From the NCBI RefSeq assembly GCF_027580225.2, contig NW_027395277.1:1302001-1366000 (forward strand): a DNA stretch of 64,000 bases. The letters run 5' to 3'. Every line of letters starts with the position of its first letter. Positions within the stretch are counted from its first letter, which is position 1. The notes under the pieces are model-generated. The model was not told the DNA's origin, searched no databases, and was given only the letters and a program-made list of their open reading frames with translations. Both the position numbers and the translations under genes were made by a program. Below, one piece after another: positions 11,930-24,222 of this stretch. This stretch comes from Misgurnus anguillicaudatus (taxonomy: Eukaryota > Chordata > Actinopteri > Cypriniformes > Cobitidae).

Positions 11930-12133
11930 GTAAGCACTTAAAAGATCTTCATCGGAAGTTAATGAATAATTCAACTACATCTTAAATGTTAATGCTGCTC
12001 TACTAAAAAATTGGTAACACCTACACAAGTTAAGTTTTACAGACTAAATTTTTCGCATTTTAAGTGAAACATTTTAGGTGAAAAAAACTTTTTAAAATTA
12101 CTTCAATTAGTAAAATATTGAAACATTTTCAAC

Positions 12134-12718
12134 TTAATCCTCATAAGCCCTATTTTCCTGTACGCTAGAGTTCCTTGGGGGTAAAAATGACCCCAGAAAT
12201 TTAAAGAGTGATTACAAAAAATATTTACATTTTTAATGATACAAATAATATATCAATTGTTTTGTTTACTTCCCATCTATACATTAATGCTGTGTTTTGG
12301 GAGATATGAAGTATTTTTGTACCTGTTTACCACTCAATTTCTCACCTACACCATTAGCTTACCTGTAAAATATCAAATTTTTATGAAAAATTCACATAAA
12401 TTTGATTTAAATTGTTTTTAGATATTGATCTAGATGGTATGTGTTGAATTCGGCCATTTGGTGTTTAGAAAAAAACATAAAAGAATTACAGTTTAGGAAA
12501 TAAGTAATTTCGACCAGTAGATAGAGACCTATTCATTTTACTGGATGTGGCCAACTGCTCAACATCACTACTTTAGTGAAACGTTTTGTGAATTTATGTT
12601 TATATAAACATTAAAAAGGACATTAAAAATAAATATTGTTTCAAATAGTATAATTTTTTGTAGTTTTTGATGCATTTTGAAATATGCCACAGAAATTTGA
12701 ATGAATGTAAGTGTGTTT

Positions 12719-12778
<60 letters not shown>

Positions 12779-13145
12779 TTGAGCATGTATTTTCTATGTA
12801 ACATTTGTGCTCTAGTACCAGGCCTACCTTTCTGTGTTAAAATTTTCAGATTTATTCTGGATGCATTGATTTTTTTGACAAATAATAAGAAAAAGATTAT
12901 TATTTTTTGCATTTCCCATTCATTTCAATTGGGGTCATTTTTACCCCCAAAGGGCCCTTTTGGTGAATTTTTTACACCTCTTTAGAACGACCGAATCAAG
13001 CCTAGTTTTTTTATATGAATCTTGACGGATAATCTGGAAAAGACACAAAATCTTATTCCACTGAGATGAAGGGAACCATTTTATTCTCTAAACTAAAGAA
13101 AAGTGGCTTGGGGTAAGATTGACCCCAAGGGATTTATAGGGTTAA
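12134..13145. mobile_element. TTAA-flanked element with GGGGTnAnnnTGACCCC ends
   Basis: The left end reads TTAA-tcctcataagccc followed by CTTGGGGGTAAAAATGACCCC in broken form; the right end carries GGGGTAAGATTGACCCC and ends in ATAGGG-TTAA. A similar GGGGTCATTTTTACCCCC occurs internally near 12932. Piggybac-like or another TTAA class is possible. No transposase is readable. The aromatase intron 1 contains it. Confidence 0.55.
12724..12777. repeat. (TG)n microsatellite
   Basis: About 27 uninterrupted TG units. Confidence 0.95.
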
Positions 13146-13394
13146 ATTTCCTATAATTTTTAGGAGTTACCAATGAAAGTAATTTTTTAAGTTGATCCAA
13201 CAGTGTAACTATCAAAATGTTGTCATTGTTTACTCACCCTCATGTTGTTCCAAGCATGTAGGCTATACGATTTTTTTCCAATGAAATGTCACTTCTTCAC
13301 TCTGAAAGTATAAAAGAAAGACAAAACAGAATTACAAAAGGATAAATGATGACAAAATTATGCAAAATAACCTTTCAACCGCAAAAAAATTAAA

Positions 13395-13545
13395 GGGACA
13401 GTCCACCCAAAAATGAAACTTAGGTCATTTACTCTCATGTTCTGATTTTTTTTATTTTGATAAAACCCAAAAGAAGATATTTTAATAAATGATGATTGTA
13501 ACCATTGTCTTCCATAGTAGGAAAACAAATATTATGAAAGTATTG
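13395..13545. repeat. MITE arm (AAAGGGACAGTCCACCC)
   Basis: It starts TTAAAGGGACAGTCCACCCA and continues with the AAGAAGATATTTT...CTTCCATAGTAGG text shared with 8950-9300. The other arm is missing. Confidence 0.55.
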
Positions 13546-13552
13546 TGAAAAA

Positions 13553-13864
13553 TGTGACGAGTCCCTCGTTACTTCCACTAAAACCGTTCAGTGGGTGTGG
13601 TTTGAGGGCACGTCAACGAAATTGCTTACACATCCTTCTCTAACAAGTCTCAACGCTGTTTGTTGTGGAGCCTGTTCTCCCGCTTGTTTGGTTTTGTTTT
13701 GGTGTTATAATTTGGTTACTCGGTTCTGTCTGATACTTATACCATTCGTGTGTTTGACGGGATCGCTGTTGGGTTTGTTAATTCCTTATTTTATGTTTTC
13801 TATTTACATTAATAAATATCTTTTGTTGCAAAGTACCAACCACGGCTTCGAGCCGATCGTAACA
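13553..13864 (+). mobile_element. Possible solo LTR
   Basis: A 312-bp block starts TGTGACGAG and ends TCGTAACA (TG...CA). It contains an AATAAA-like signal (TTAATAAATATC near 13810). It interrupts or follows the MITE arm before it. No clear target duplication and no internal retrotransposon genes. Call rests on the ends only. Confidence 0.4.
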
Positions 13865-13930
13865 TAAATGATGAAGATATTTTAATAAATACATTTTGAT
13901 ACATTACTGTCCTGTGCCTGTAGACACGTG

Positions 13931-16900
13931 ATGGATGAGGCGGTCAAGGGTTCGATAGACGTCACAGCTATAGTACAGGAGATCCTGCTGGTACTGACAG
14001 GAATTTTACTGCTGGTTCTGGTGCACAAAAACTGGAAAAACCAATCGGCTATCCCAGGTGAGTAACAGCCTACCAGCACACTTTAATCAATGTAGATGAC
14101 ATATTTAATAAAACAAATCAAATTAAAAGTGCGAGACACAGATGTATAATCTCTTCAGCAGGTCAGTGTCTATTAAATTCAAATGTATTTACAAAGCTAA
14201 TTAAATTAGGCAAGATTATTAAATATACAGTATATGGACTAAAATATATGGTATTATTGCACATTTGTATTGTCCTCATAAATAGAATGTAATCCAATAA
14301 AACTGTGGAAAAAAAATCCTTCAACTATTGGGCATGACCCTGGACCAAAACCAGACATGAGGGTCAGATTATACATCATCTGTAAATTGAATAAATAAGC
14401 TTTCCATTGATGTATGGTTTGTTAGGACAGGACAATATTTGGTCAACATGCAACTATTTGAAAAAAAAAATTGAGGGTGCAAAAAATCAAAATATTGAGA
14501 AAATCGCCTTTAAAATTGTCCAAATCAAGTACTTAACCAGCACATATTACTAATAATAAATACATTTTTTATATATTTATGGTAAAAAATGTACAAAATA
14601 TCTTCATGAATTATGATCTTTACTTAACATCCTAATGATTTTTGGCATAAAAATTGACCAAAAATGTGGCATAATTTTGACCCATACAATGTATTGTTGG
14701 CAACTTTACAAATATACACTGCAAAAAATTATTTTCAAGAAAAGAAAATCTTAGTATTTTTGTCTTGTTTTCAGTAAAAATATCAAAAAATTCTTATATT
14801 AAGATGCTTTTTCTTGATGAGCAAAACTACCCAAGAAAATAAGTCAGTTTTTAGACCAAAAATATAAAATTTAAGTGATTTTATGCATAAAACAAAAAAA
14901 ATCTGGCAATATGGCAAGCAAATTTTTCTTGAATATTTCTTGAATTTAGTGTTTAAGAAAAATTTTCAAGATTTTTTGCTTACCCCATTGGCAGATATTT
15001 TTGCTTGTTTTATGCACAAAATCACTTAAATTTGATATCTTTGGTCTAAAAACTAGACTTATTTTCTTAGGTCGTTTTGCTCATCAAGCATCTTCATTTA
15101 AGAATTTTTAGATATTTTTACTGAAAATAAGACAAAAATACTAAGAAAATGTTTCTTGAAAATCATTTTTTGCAGTGTACCCATGCGACTTTTGTGGTCC
15201 AGGGTTTCATAGTCAATTAATCTAATAAATAACAGGTGTCAAATTAAACTAAACTTTTTTAATATGTCAAAGGCCATTAAAATAAGAAAAAATTATATAA
15301 GAGCAGGAGTTTTACATTACATTTTGCACTAATGCCATAAACAGCAGTGTAAAAAGCATAAAGAAATTGTATCAACACTGCAAAAAATGACTTTCTTACT
15401 TAGTATTTTTGTCTTGTTTTCAGTACAAATACCTAAACATTCGTAAATCAAGATGTATTTTCTTGATGAGCAAAATTACCTAAGAAAATAGACTAAAAAA
15501 ATACACAGTTAAAGTGAATTTGTACTTAAAACAAAATACTTTTCTGCCAAAATCTTGAACATTTTTCTTAAAAGCTAAATTCAAGAAAAATTTGCTTACT
15601 CCATTGGCAGATTTTCTGCTTGTTTTATGCACAAAATCACTTAAATTTGATATTTTTGGTCTAAAAACTAGACTAATTTTATGAATTTTTAGATATTTTT
15701 ACTGAAAACAAGACAAAAATACTAAGATTTTTTTTTCTTGAAAATCATTTTTTGCAGTGTAGGTGCTCCCCAGCACCACATGCCTACAAAAGATTGTAGC
15801 CGGACCATTAGAATAAAAGTTATATTAACAGGGTTTACAAAACCCTAAGCTAATGTCAACAGGGAGACAACAACTACTTTTTGAAAAAAAACTATTCTGT
15901 AAAAAAACAATATCTGTCTGCTGGTCTTTAGGTCCTCAATGGTTGTTGGGACTCGGCCCAATTCTGAGCTACAGCAGGTTTCTGTGGATGGGAATAGGAA
16001 GCGCCTCCAACTATTACAATGAAAAATATGGCAGCATTGCTCGGGTTTGGATCAACGGAGAAGAGACCATCATACTCAGCAAGCAAGTTCTTTACATGGT
16101 TTATTTGAAATATTTAATTTGTTTAAGCATTAGAAACGGTAACACACGCACTTACTGTAATGTAATGTGTACTTAACATGCTGTGGCAGATCTTCAGCTG
16201 TATATCAGGTTCTGAAGAGCAGTAACTACATTGGACGTTTTGCCAGTAAAAAAGGTTTGCAGTGTATTGGCATGTTTGAACAAGGCATCATCTTTAACAG
16301 CAACATCGCACTGTGGAAAAAAGTGAGGACATACTTCACCAAAGGTGAGGGTTTGCTGAAATCTATATCGGTATTGATCGAAACAAGATTACCTCTATAG
16401 TATGTGTCCATCTGCATTTGTGTGGTTGGTTGGTACTGTAGCTCTGTCAGGTCCCGGTCTTCAGAAATCGGTGGAAATATCCGTCAACGCCACCAGAAAA
16501 CAGCTTGATGTCCTGCAGGAGTTCACAGATCCTTCAGGACACGTGGATGTGCTGAATCTTCTGCGCTGTATTGTGGTGGACGTCTCCAACCGTCTCTTTC
16601 TAGGAATTCCTCTCAATGGTCAGAAGTTAAAATGAGAATTCATATACTCAATGAGAAAATCTTATGAAGAACCGTTCTGGGCTGTATAGGGCTCTTGAAA
16701 TCTTATACTGTATAGTTGTTTGAAGATTAGAAAAGTTTTATCCAGTCAAAAGTTTGGAAACACTTGACTGAAATGTTTCCAATGACCTTAAAAACACCTT
16801 CAGATTGAACAATGTCTTTAAATGTTCAAAATTACCTTTGGAAATAAAAATATAGCTTTGCCAAACATTTTAATTTCTTTCATTAGAAACTAAAAATTTA

Positions 16901-19900
16901 TTTTAGCAACATATTTTTTAAATGGATGACTTAGGATTGATTGAATATTGAAAAACAAAAACAGCCAACAAGAGTCCAGAATAGATTTGAACTCCTTCAA
17001 AATTGTTTAAAAATTATCTCAGGGTGAAACCTTAAGAAGCTGAAGGAATTCTAGTCAAAAGGTGACTACAAGAAAGATGATCAAATATAACTTTTTTGAT
17101 TTGAGTTTTGATTTATGTTGGATGTTTTCAGTCAAAATGTACAGAAATTGTTACAATTGGAATTTAGTTTTGATGAGATTACTATTATTCTATAATGTCA
17201 AAAAATATAAATAAAAAATAAGTGTTTTCAAACTTTTGAACCTTTTTAAGGGTCTTAAAGACCCTTATTCCACTTTCACAAAAAAAGATAATTTACTCTC
17301 CACCGTGTCATCCAAGATGTTTATGTCTGTCTTTTTACAGTTAAAAATAAATTAATTTTTTTGAGGAAAACATTCCAGGATTTTTCTCTATACGATCCCA
17401 AATGAGGCATAAGTGTCTTATCTAGTAAAACGATGGTCATATCATAATTTTTATTGAATATTGGGGCGGTTTCCTGGACAGGGATTAGACTAGTCCTAGA
17501 CTTAAACACTTTTAAGAGCTCTCCAAACTGAAAACAACTTATAATAATAATAATAATAATAGATTTTATTTGTAAAGCACTTTACATTTATGGCAAATCT
17601 CAAAGTGCTACAGTAAATGTCATAAAAATATCATAAAAAACAGGTAAAAACATCAAAAAAAAACACTCCCAAATATTTCGTACAGTTTAAAAAGGTTAAT
17701 TAAAATTCATAGGTTCTGCTGAACAGAAATGTTTTTAGTCCTTTTTTAAAAGTCTCAGTATGTTGAGATACCCTCAGATGGTCGGGGAGGGCGTTCCAGA
17801 CCCGAGGAGCTGCAGAACAGAAAGCCCGATCACCCATGGTGCTGAGCTTGGTCTTGGGAGGGAGAAGGCGGTTTGAGTTTGTTGAACGGAGGGATCGGGT
17901 TGTGGTTTGTATGGTGACTAATTCTTTCAGATATGAGGGAGCATTTCCATAAATGCACTGGTGAGTGAGTAGGGCGACCTTGTATTCAATCCTGGCGTGA
18001 ATGGGGAGCCAGTGAAGTGAGTGAAGAATGGGTGTGATGTGATCATATTTTCGCACTCTCATCAGGATCCTTGCAGCGCTATTTTGGACATATTGCAGTC
18101 TCTGCAGGTTTTTATTAGAGATCCCGATGAGAAGTGCATTACAGTAATCCAGTCTGGAGGAGATAAAGGCATGGACCAGCTTTTCAGCATCTGCTAATGT
18201 GAGTGTGGAACGGAGTTTTGCAATATTTCTGAGATGGTAGAAGGAAATCTTGCAGAGGTTTTTGATGTGGGCTTCGAAGGTGAGTTGTGGGTCAAATCTT
18301 ACACCAAGATTGGTGACAGTTGTGGAGAGGGGAATGACATGACCAGAGATGGTTATACCGGTTATGGAGGAGGACTGGGTCTGGTGTGAGGTGCCAACAA
18401 GAATTGCCTCAGTTTTAGAACTATTTAACTGGAGGAAGTTGAGGTTCATCCACGCTTTTATCTCCTCCAGACAGGCAGTAAGTGCAGAAGACGGAGATGG
18501 TAGAGATGAAGCTGCAGAGTTGTGTCTTCCTGATTTCATGTACAATTGTGTGTCATCGGCATAGCAATGAAATGAGACTCCATAGCGGCTGATGATACGG
18601 CCGAGGGGGAGGATGTAAGTGATGAAAAGTAAGGGGCCAAGGACTGACCCCTGAGGGACCCCGCAGGTGACTATGTGTTGTCGGGACCTTGTGCTTCCAA
18701 GTGAAATGTACTCTGTTCTGCCAGTGAGGTACGATTTAAACCAGTTTAGAGCAGTGTCAGTGAGTCCAATGGTTTGGTGTAACCGGTTTAGAAGTATGCC
18801 ATGGTCAACAGTGTCAAAAGCCGCAGACAGATCGAGGACAGAACTTCCACTTACATATCTTAAAATCCTAATCCTGGTCCTGGAAACCGCCCCTTAGTGT
18901 TTAAGAAAAATGTTCAGGATTTTTTTGCTTACCTCATTGGCAGATTTTTTTGCTTGTTTTATGCACAAAATCACTTAAATTTGATATTTTTGGTATAAAA
19001 ACTAGACTTATTTTCTTGGATCGTTTTGCTCATCAAGAAAAAGCATCTTGACTTGAGAATTTTTAGATATTTGTGCATAAAACAAGACAAAAATACTAAG
19101 AGCATTTTTTCTTAAAAATTATTTTTTGCAGTGCATTGGTTGGGATTGTTTAGAGCCCTTTAAAACTGCATTTAAACTGTAAACTGTTGAGGTCCACTAA
19201 AGTCCACTAAATCGTGGAATGTTTTCCTTAAAAAAACTTCATTTCGTCTCGATAGAACAAAGAAAGACATAAACATGTTGGATGACATGGGGCAGAGTAA
19301 ATTTTCTGTTTTTTTTTCCATGAAAGTGGAGTAATCCTCTAAAAGTGTGTTCTTGATCGCTGGCTGTAAAACTCATTTTAAAACCTTAATCTTTAAGATT
19401 TATTTAATCTTTTTAATAGTTATTGAAATTCTCAGTATTATTTAGAAAGTTAAAATGAACAAGTTCTTAATTTTCTGGTTTATGCAGAAAAAGATTTACT
19501 GTTAAAGATCCATCGATACTTCAGCACCTGGCAGACGGTTCTGATACAGCCCGATCTTTTCTTCAGACTCAACATTTTGTACAAAAACTACCACATGGCA
19601 GCGTAAGTTTAAATCACACACACTCAACCGAAAACTAAGTATACTGAATCGTACGGTGTATATTTGCTATTAAAATCTTAAAGGAAAACACCACCATTTT
19701 CAATATTTTACTATGTTCTTACCTCAACTTAGACGAATTAATACCTATCTATTTTTTTCAATGCATGCACTTAATCTTTGTACAGCACGTTGTGAATGTG
19801 TTAGCATTTAGCCTAGCCCCATTCATTCCTTAGGATCCAAACAGGGATGAATTTAGAAGCCACCAAACACTTCAATGTTTTCCCTTTTTAAAGACTGTTA

Positions 19901-22222
19901 CATGAGTAGTTACACGAGTTAAGGGCGATTTATAGTCGTGCATAGGTCCTACGTCATAGCTACGGCGTAGGCTATCCGTAGCCTGTGCGTAGCTCTGCGT
20001 AGCCTGACGCGCACCTCACAAAATTTTTAACAGCGCGTCAGATCTACGCGGACCGCAAGCGCTGTGATTGGTCCACCAGAACCCCTCCCGTCAGGTAAAA
20101 AAACTGCGTCATAGGTATTTCCGTTTGTAACGGTGAAAACAAAGATGAGCCAAGTTGAGGAGTGATTTAACTCAAACTGCATCAAAAGTCGCTGTTTTAC
20201 TTTCATCATTGCTGGTCTTCTCAAATTATACACATCAAGTTGCTGTTTCTTCTTCGTTTGTGGGTTAACTTGCTTAGCTTCTTCTTCTGTGACTTCTGCT
20301 GCTGCTACTGTGGTTACACGCGTGGTTACTGCCTACCAGCGGTCTGCGGGGGTGTTTGCACGTCGACGCGGACGACGACGCAAAAGTATAAAAATGAAAA
20401 CGACGCGGAACCTACGCCGTTGCGGCTACGCCGTAGGATCTACGCACGACTATAAATAGCCCTTAAGTATGGTGGCACAAAATAAAACGTAGCGGATAAA
20501 AAATGAGAACTATATTGTATGGCGAAAGAGCACTTTGTTTGCAGTACTTTGACCTTGCCGCACAGTAACATCATCACTCCTGACTACTCCCCCTCTCGCT
20601 CAAACTTCCATCAATATTACTGTGCCCGAGGTCAAAGTGTTGCAAAAAACAATGAAGTACAGTTATTTGCAAAATGTACTTCACTGCCGTCCACCTCTGT
20701 TAATGTCTAACCATTGGTTCACACCAGCCGCGTTAGAGGCGTCAAATTCACATGTACCGCGCCTAGTTTGCCACTTGAACAGTTTGAGTTTCCTTGCTTC
20801 ATTCGCGCGTGAAAGCCGCACGTGAAATTCTAGTAATCGAGACATTCACGCGGAAATTCGCGTCATGGGAGGGGCTTCTGCGACTCCACTCGCTTCCTGT
20901 AATCACGTCACTACTACAGCAAGCTCCTGATAGGTTAACGCGGCGTGTTTTTCCGCCAAAGTTCAAATTTTTCAACTCGCAAGTTTTCCACGGCAACTCT
21001 TAATTCACGACAATGAGGTGGAATCGCATCTACCGCGCCGCACTAAATGCCTCATTTGCGCCGCAAGACCTCCAGACACGCATCAACGTGTCTTCACATT
21101 GACTTAACATTGAAATCACTCGCCTTTGACGCCTCTACCGCGACTGGTGTGAACGCAGCATTACACATCATCATACACAGTTTTTATTCATAGGACTTTA
21201 AATACAGTACTGTCTTGTAGAAAGGAACTTCAGGATGAGATGGAAAACCTTGTGGAAAAGAAACGTCAAATCATAAACAATACAGAAAAGCTAGACGAGA
21301 TGGATTTTGCCACAGAGCTGATATTTGCTCAGGTCAGCCTAAAAAGTCGACACCTTTTATATTAATAAAAAAAAAATCACACAAAACAGTAACTTACCGC
21401 ATCTGTCCTCAGAACCACGGCGAGCTGTCTGTGAATGACGTGAAGCAGTGTGTGCTGGAGATGGTGATAGCCGCACCAGATACGCTTTCCATCAGCCTGT
21501 TCTTCATGCTTGTCCTATTGAAGCAAAACTCAGCCGTGGAGGAGCAGATCGTACAGGAGATAGAGTCGAAAATAGGTATTGTAAACCAAGTACTATATAT
21601 TATCCAGCAGTAAGGATACTACTAACCTTACCCGTCCTGACAGGTGAGCGTGACGTACAGTCTGCTGATCTACAGAACCTGAACGTTCTCGAGTGTTTCA
21701 TTAAAGAATCACTGAGGTTTCATCCAGTGGTGGATTTCATCATGAGGCAAGCTCTGGATGATGACTACATTGATGGCTACAGGGTGGCAAAAGGGACAAA
21801 TCTCATACTGAACGTCGGACGCATGCACAGATCAGAGTTTTTTAAAAAACCAAACGAATTCAGCCTGGACAACTTTGAAAACAACGTACGTATGAAGATT
21901 TATAGGGAGGTACCATGGTAATAACATGGTAATACAACTGTAGTTCATTCTTCCATCTCAGGTTCCCTCACGATACTTCCAACCATTCGGCTGTGGTCCA
22001 CGGGCCTGTGTTGGAAAGCACATCGCAATGGTGATGACAAAGGCCATCCTGGTGACCATGTTATCGAGGTTCACGGTCTGTCCTCGGCAGGGCTGCACCA
22101 TCAGCACCATCAAACAGACGAACAACCTCTCCATGCAACCTGTGGAGGAAGATCCAGACTGCCTGGCCATGCGCTTCATACCACGAACACAGAAAACGTA
22201 CAGCACTGAAATGATAGACTAA
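13931..22222 (+). CDS. cyp19a1b: Aromatase, brain type (cytochrome P450 family 19)
   Basis: Exons: 13931-14057, 15932-16082, 16190-16344, 16442-16618, 19488-19602, 21221-21332, 21413-21575, 21644-21885, 21962-22222; 500 aa, all phases consistent. The enzyme converts androgens to oestrogens at the endoplasmic reticulum using NADPH-P450 reductase. Seen: N-terminal membrane anchor (about residues 17-33), substrate-binding I-helix AAPDT at 299-303, K-helix ESLR at 355-358, and the haem loop [10 protein letters not shown] with the ligand Cys at about 430. The text (FMWMGIGSA-like, [32 protein letters not shown]) is aromatase throughout, and the short N terminus and C terminus favour the teleost brain form (cyp19a1b) over the ovarian form. 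Start chosen as the first ATG after the acceptor at 13923. Intron 2 begins with GC, not GT. Likely oestrogen-induced through the ERE at 11396. Intron 4 holds the largest transposon nest. Confidence 0.93.
14717..15177. mobile_element. CACTGCAAAAAAT palindromic MITE
   Basis: The ends are inverted CACTGCAAAAAAT, flanked by TA on both sides. It lies in aromatase intron 1 and is a sister of 10731-11184. Confidence 0.85.
15376..15759. mobile_element. CACTGCAAAAAAT palindromic MITE
   Basis: Same ends and hairpin layout. The right flank is TA; the left flank has mutated. Internally shorter than the sisters. Confidence 0.8.
17463..18893. mobile_element. MITE with GGGGCGGTTTCC ends, interrupted by a LINE
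   Basis: Ends are GGGGCGGTTTCCTGGACAGG (left) and its near-complement at 18874-18893. Without the LINE it would be about 130 bp. An uninterrupted relative is at 23858-24061. Confidence 0.7.
17541..18846 (-). mobile_element. 5'-truncated L2/CR1-type LINE (reverse transcriptase C-terminal half)
   Basis: On the - strand one frame stays open from about 18850 to 17700, about 380 codons. It begins inside the RT palm ([16 protein letters not shown]), contains the [11 protein letters not shown] box and the catalytic YADDTQLY (about 18560-18540). It ends with the [14 protein letters not shown]...[13 protein letters not shown] region typical of L2/CR1 elements in fish. Endonuclease and N-terminal RT are missing, the usual 5' truncation. 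The 3' UTR ends in (ATT)n at about 17541-17560. Short flanking ACTT on each side may be the target duplication. It cannot move on its own. Confidence 0.85.
18894..19136. mobile_element. Half copy of the CACTGC MITE
   Basis: Matches the right half of 10731-11184 and ends TTTTTTGCAGTG. The left half is absent, abutting the GGGGCGG element. Confidence 0.7.
19678..20535. mobile_element. TTAA MITE (AGGAAAACACCACC), truncated and interrupted
   Basis: Begins TTAA-AGGAAAACACCACC like 47387-47995 and 51108-51482. It is interrupted at 19919-20466 and resumes with GTATGGTGGCACAAAATAAA. The far arm is missing. Confidence 0.65.
19923..20462. mobile_element. TTAA/TAA-flanked element with GGGCGATTTATAGTCGTGC ends
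   Basis: Flanked by TTAA on both sides (19919-19922, 20463-20466). The right end is CGCACGACTATAAATAGCCC, the complement of the left. A second copy is at 60494-60985. The - strand contains a protein-like stretch ([16 protein letters not shown]) also present in the second copy. A PIF/Harbinger-type origin (TWA target, GGGC start) is possible. Confidence 0.75.
20710..21163. mobile_element. Palindromic MITE (TTCACACCAG ends)
   Basis: The ends are GGTTCACACCAGCCGCG... and its complement ...CGCGACTGGTGTGAACGC. CpG-rich inner text (AGAGGCGTCAA) is shared with 34555-35690 and 52485-53405. Located in aromatase intron 5. Confidence 0.65.
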
Positions 22223-22248
22223 CACAACACAAAATATAAACAAAAACA

Positions 22249-22254
22249 ATTAAA
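22249..22254 (+). terminator. Poly(A) signal ATTAAA of cyp19a1b
   Basis: The common variant ATTAAA lies 26 bases after the stop codon. Later AATAAA copies cannot be excluded. Confidence 0.4.
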
Positions 22255-22259
22255 ACAGC

Positions 22260-23717
22260 AAATTTATCAAGTTTAAAGTTGATGGTGGCTGCTCCAGGCC
22301 TATAGGGGGCAACAGAGAGGCTACTGCTATCCAAATCATTTGGGAAAATGATTATTGGCCAACAAAATGAATATGTAATTACTTATGCCCAGTACTTATA
22401 CTATGCCTTTATAGTATGTACTGTTTTTGTTCGAACTTGCGATGAGTTTTTTGGGTAATATCGACCGTTAATGTGTACATGGATTCTTATTTGCACTTTA
22501 AAGGAGAAAACCATCCAGGTACTCATTTTAACATACTACAATTACGACATACTACTTTATTATTTGAATATTACTTAAAATGGATAATAGGCAGATTGGG
22601 ATGCAGGGTTAGCATTTTGTTCCAGCTATAAATCCAAATATTAGAAGTAAATGTGTGTTTTAGGCTGACAATAGAAATGTATTCACTCACTAAAGTACTA
22701 AAATGATATTACAACACTGATCTCTACAGCACATGAAAGTACGATTACGTACCGTATTACATTGCGCTTACTGTTTACATTAGTTTGTCTCCAAATGGCA
22801 CACTTGTGTAATAACGTAATAGGATATTCAGTAAGATAAATATGTAGGATTGGACATTGATTTTATCTACAGGAATGGTTTAAGGTTTGGTAAGTGGTAT
22901 GTGCTTGGAGAGGAAGGGGCTAAAAAATTAAAGTGCTTGGTGACAACAGTGGAAAATGGAAGTAATTTCAGAGGTGGAACCTGCATTATTAAATTGTACA
23001 CAATAGGATCAAGAGCATGTAAGAAAGGTTCCGGCTAGATAGGATACAGCTACAGCCTACATCCCATCAAATGTTGGGTTTCGGGTTAGGTTTGGGGGTC
23101 GGATTAGGATGAAAAACAGGTTTCTGTTTGTTCAATGGTCTGACTAGTTGCTAAACTGAACTCTTGAACAAATACCTCTTCGAAAATAACAAATGTTTTG
23201 GTTTCCTAGGTAATCTACGTGTTGTTTATTTTGCTTGTTATATAAACAAACTACTTTAAAACGACTTTGTTGTTATTTATTCTTGGCAGAGTTTACGCGT
23301 GTTACTCGAAAGCTGTTTGTTTATGTTGTTACTGCTGAAACCATCTATAGACGGTAATGGACTAAAATGTGACTCTGTCAGCTAAAGTTATTTTTATAAT
23401 TTACTGTTTCTACATAAAATCATCCTGAATAATGTGAAGACTATTGTGTAAAAATATAACCTTGACATCTTTAATATTGACTGGGTTAGATGATGTCAGA
23501 TCAAAGATTGAAAACAATGATTGAAATCAAACTTTGATGCTCCTCATCTCATCATTAGATAATGAAACTTAAACCTGGATTTCAAAGACAGGGTCACAAT
23601 GTGGTTCTTTGCTATATAAAGGCTCAACAAACTGGAACAGTAATTACAGTCAATAAAACAAAAATTGCTAAGATAAGCACTTTCATTTTTCTCAACATTG
23701 AATAAACACAGGCGAAT
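22260..23717. other. Intergenic, tail-to-tail gap between cyp19a1b and ap4e1
   Basis: No exon or RNA gene is recognised. Short inverted stretches around 22390-22560 hint at eroded MITEs. Confidence 0.4.
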
Positions 23718-24222
23718 GTATGGAAGCCCATTTCCGCCACATAAAAAATAAATCATGCACTGGCAAATCATAATTATGAGATAAAAGTTTTAATTATGAA
23801 ATATAAAAGTTGAAATTATTACTTTTAAAGTTTGACTTTTCATAATTATGACTTTTAGGGTTAGTTTCCAAGACAGGAATTAGATTAATCCAGGACTAGG
23901 CCTTAGTTATATAAGGACATTTAAATAGTTTTAACAAGCAAACTTGAGACAAAACAACTGCACTTATATATGAAAATATATGTCAATGCAAAGTGTTCTT
24001 AAACAAGGCAGCTCAAACATGCATTTTAATATGGAATAAGCACTGTCCAGGAAACCACCCCATAAGGTCATAATTATGACTTTATACCCAGAATTTCAAC
24101 TTTTAAAGTCATAATTTAGACTTTTTATCTCATAATTATTACTTTTAAAGTTTTCTCATAATTATGATTTACCAGAGCATAATTTTTTTCTTTTCGTATG
24201 TGGCGGAAATGGGCTTCCATAC
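23718..24222. mobile_element. Palindromic MITE (GTATGGAAGCCCATTTCCGC ends)
   Basis: The ends are GTATGGAAGCCCATTTCCGC and its complement. The AT-rich arms repeat CATAATTATGACTTTT. It is split by the 23858-24061 element. Confidence 0.8.
23858..24061. mobile_element. GGGGCGG-type MITE nested in a palindromic MITE
   Basis: About 204 bp, starting GGGTTAGTTTCCAAGACAGG and ending CTGTCCAGGAAACCACCCC. Same family as 17463-18893. Confidence 0.7.

Larger units (their letters stand above)
17261..19345. mobile_element. Palindromic TTAA-family MITE split by later insertions
   Basis: The left arm (17261-17462) and right arm (about 19137-19345) match the halves of the 9303-10166 element (GTTTATGTCTGTC..., GAGGAAAACATTCCAGG, and complement). 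Between them sit the GGGGCGG element, the LINE and a CACTGC half MITE. Confidence 0.65.

Noticed and set aside
13473..13890. 18-bp direct repeat GAAGATATTTTAATAAAT on both sides of the solo LTR as a target duplication
   Set aside because: Too long for an LTR duplication and not adjacent to the TG/CA ends; more likely two copies of common MITE text.
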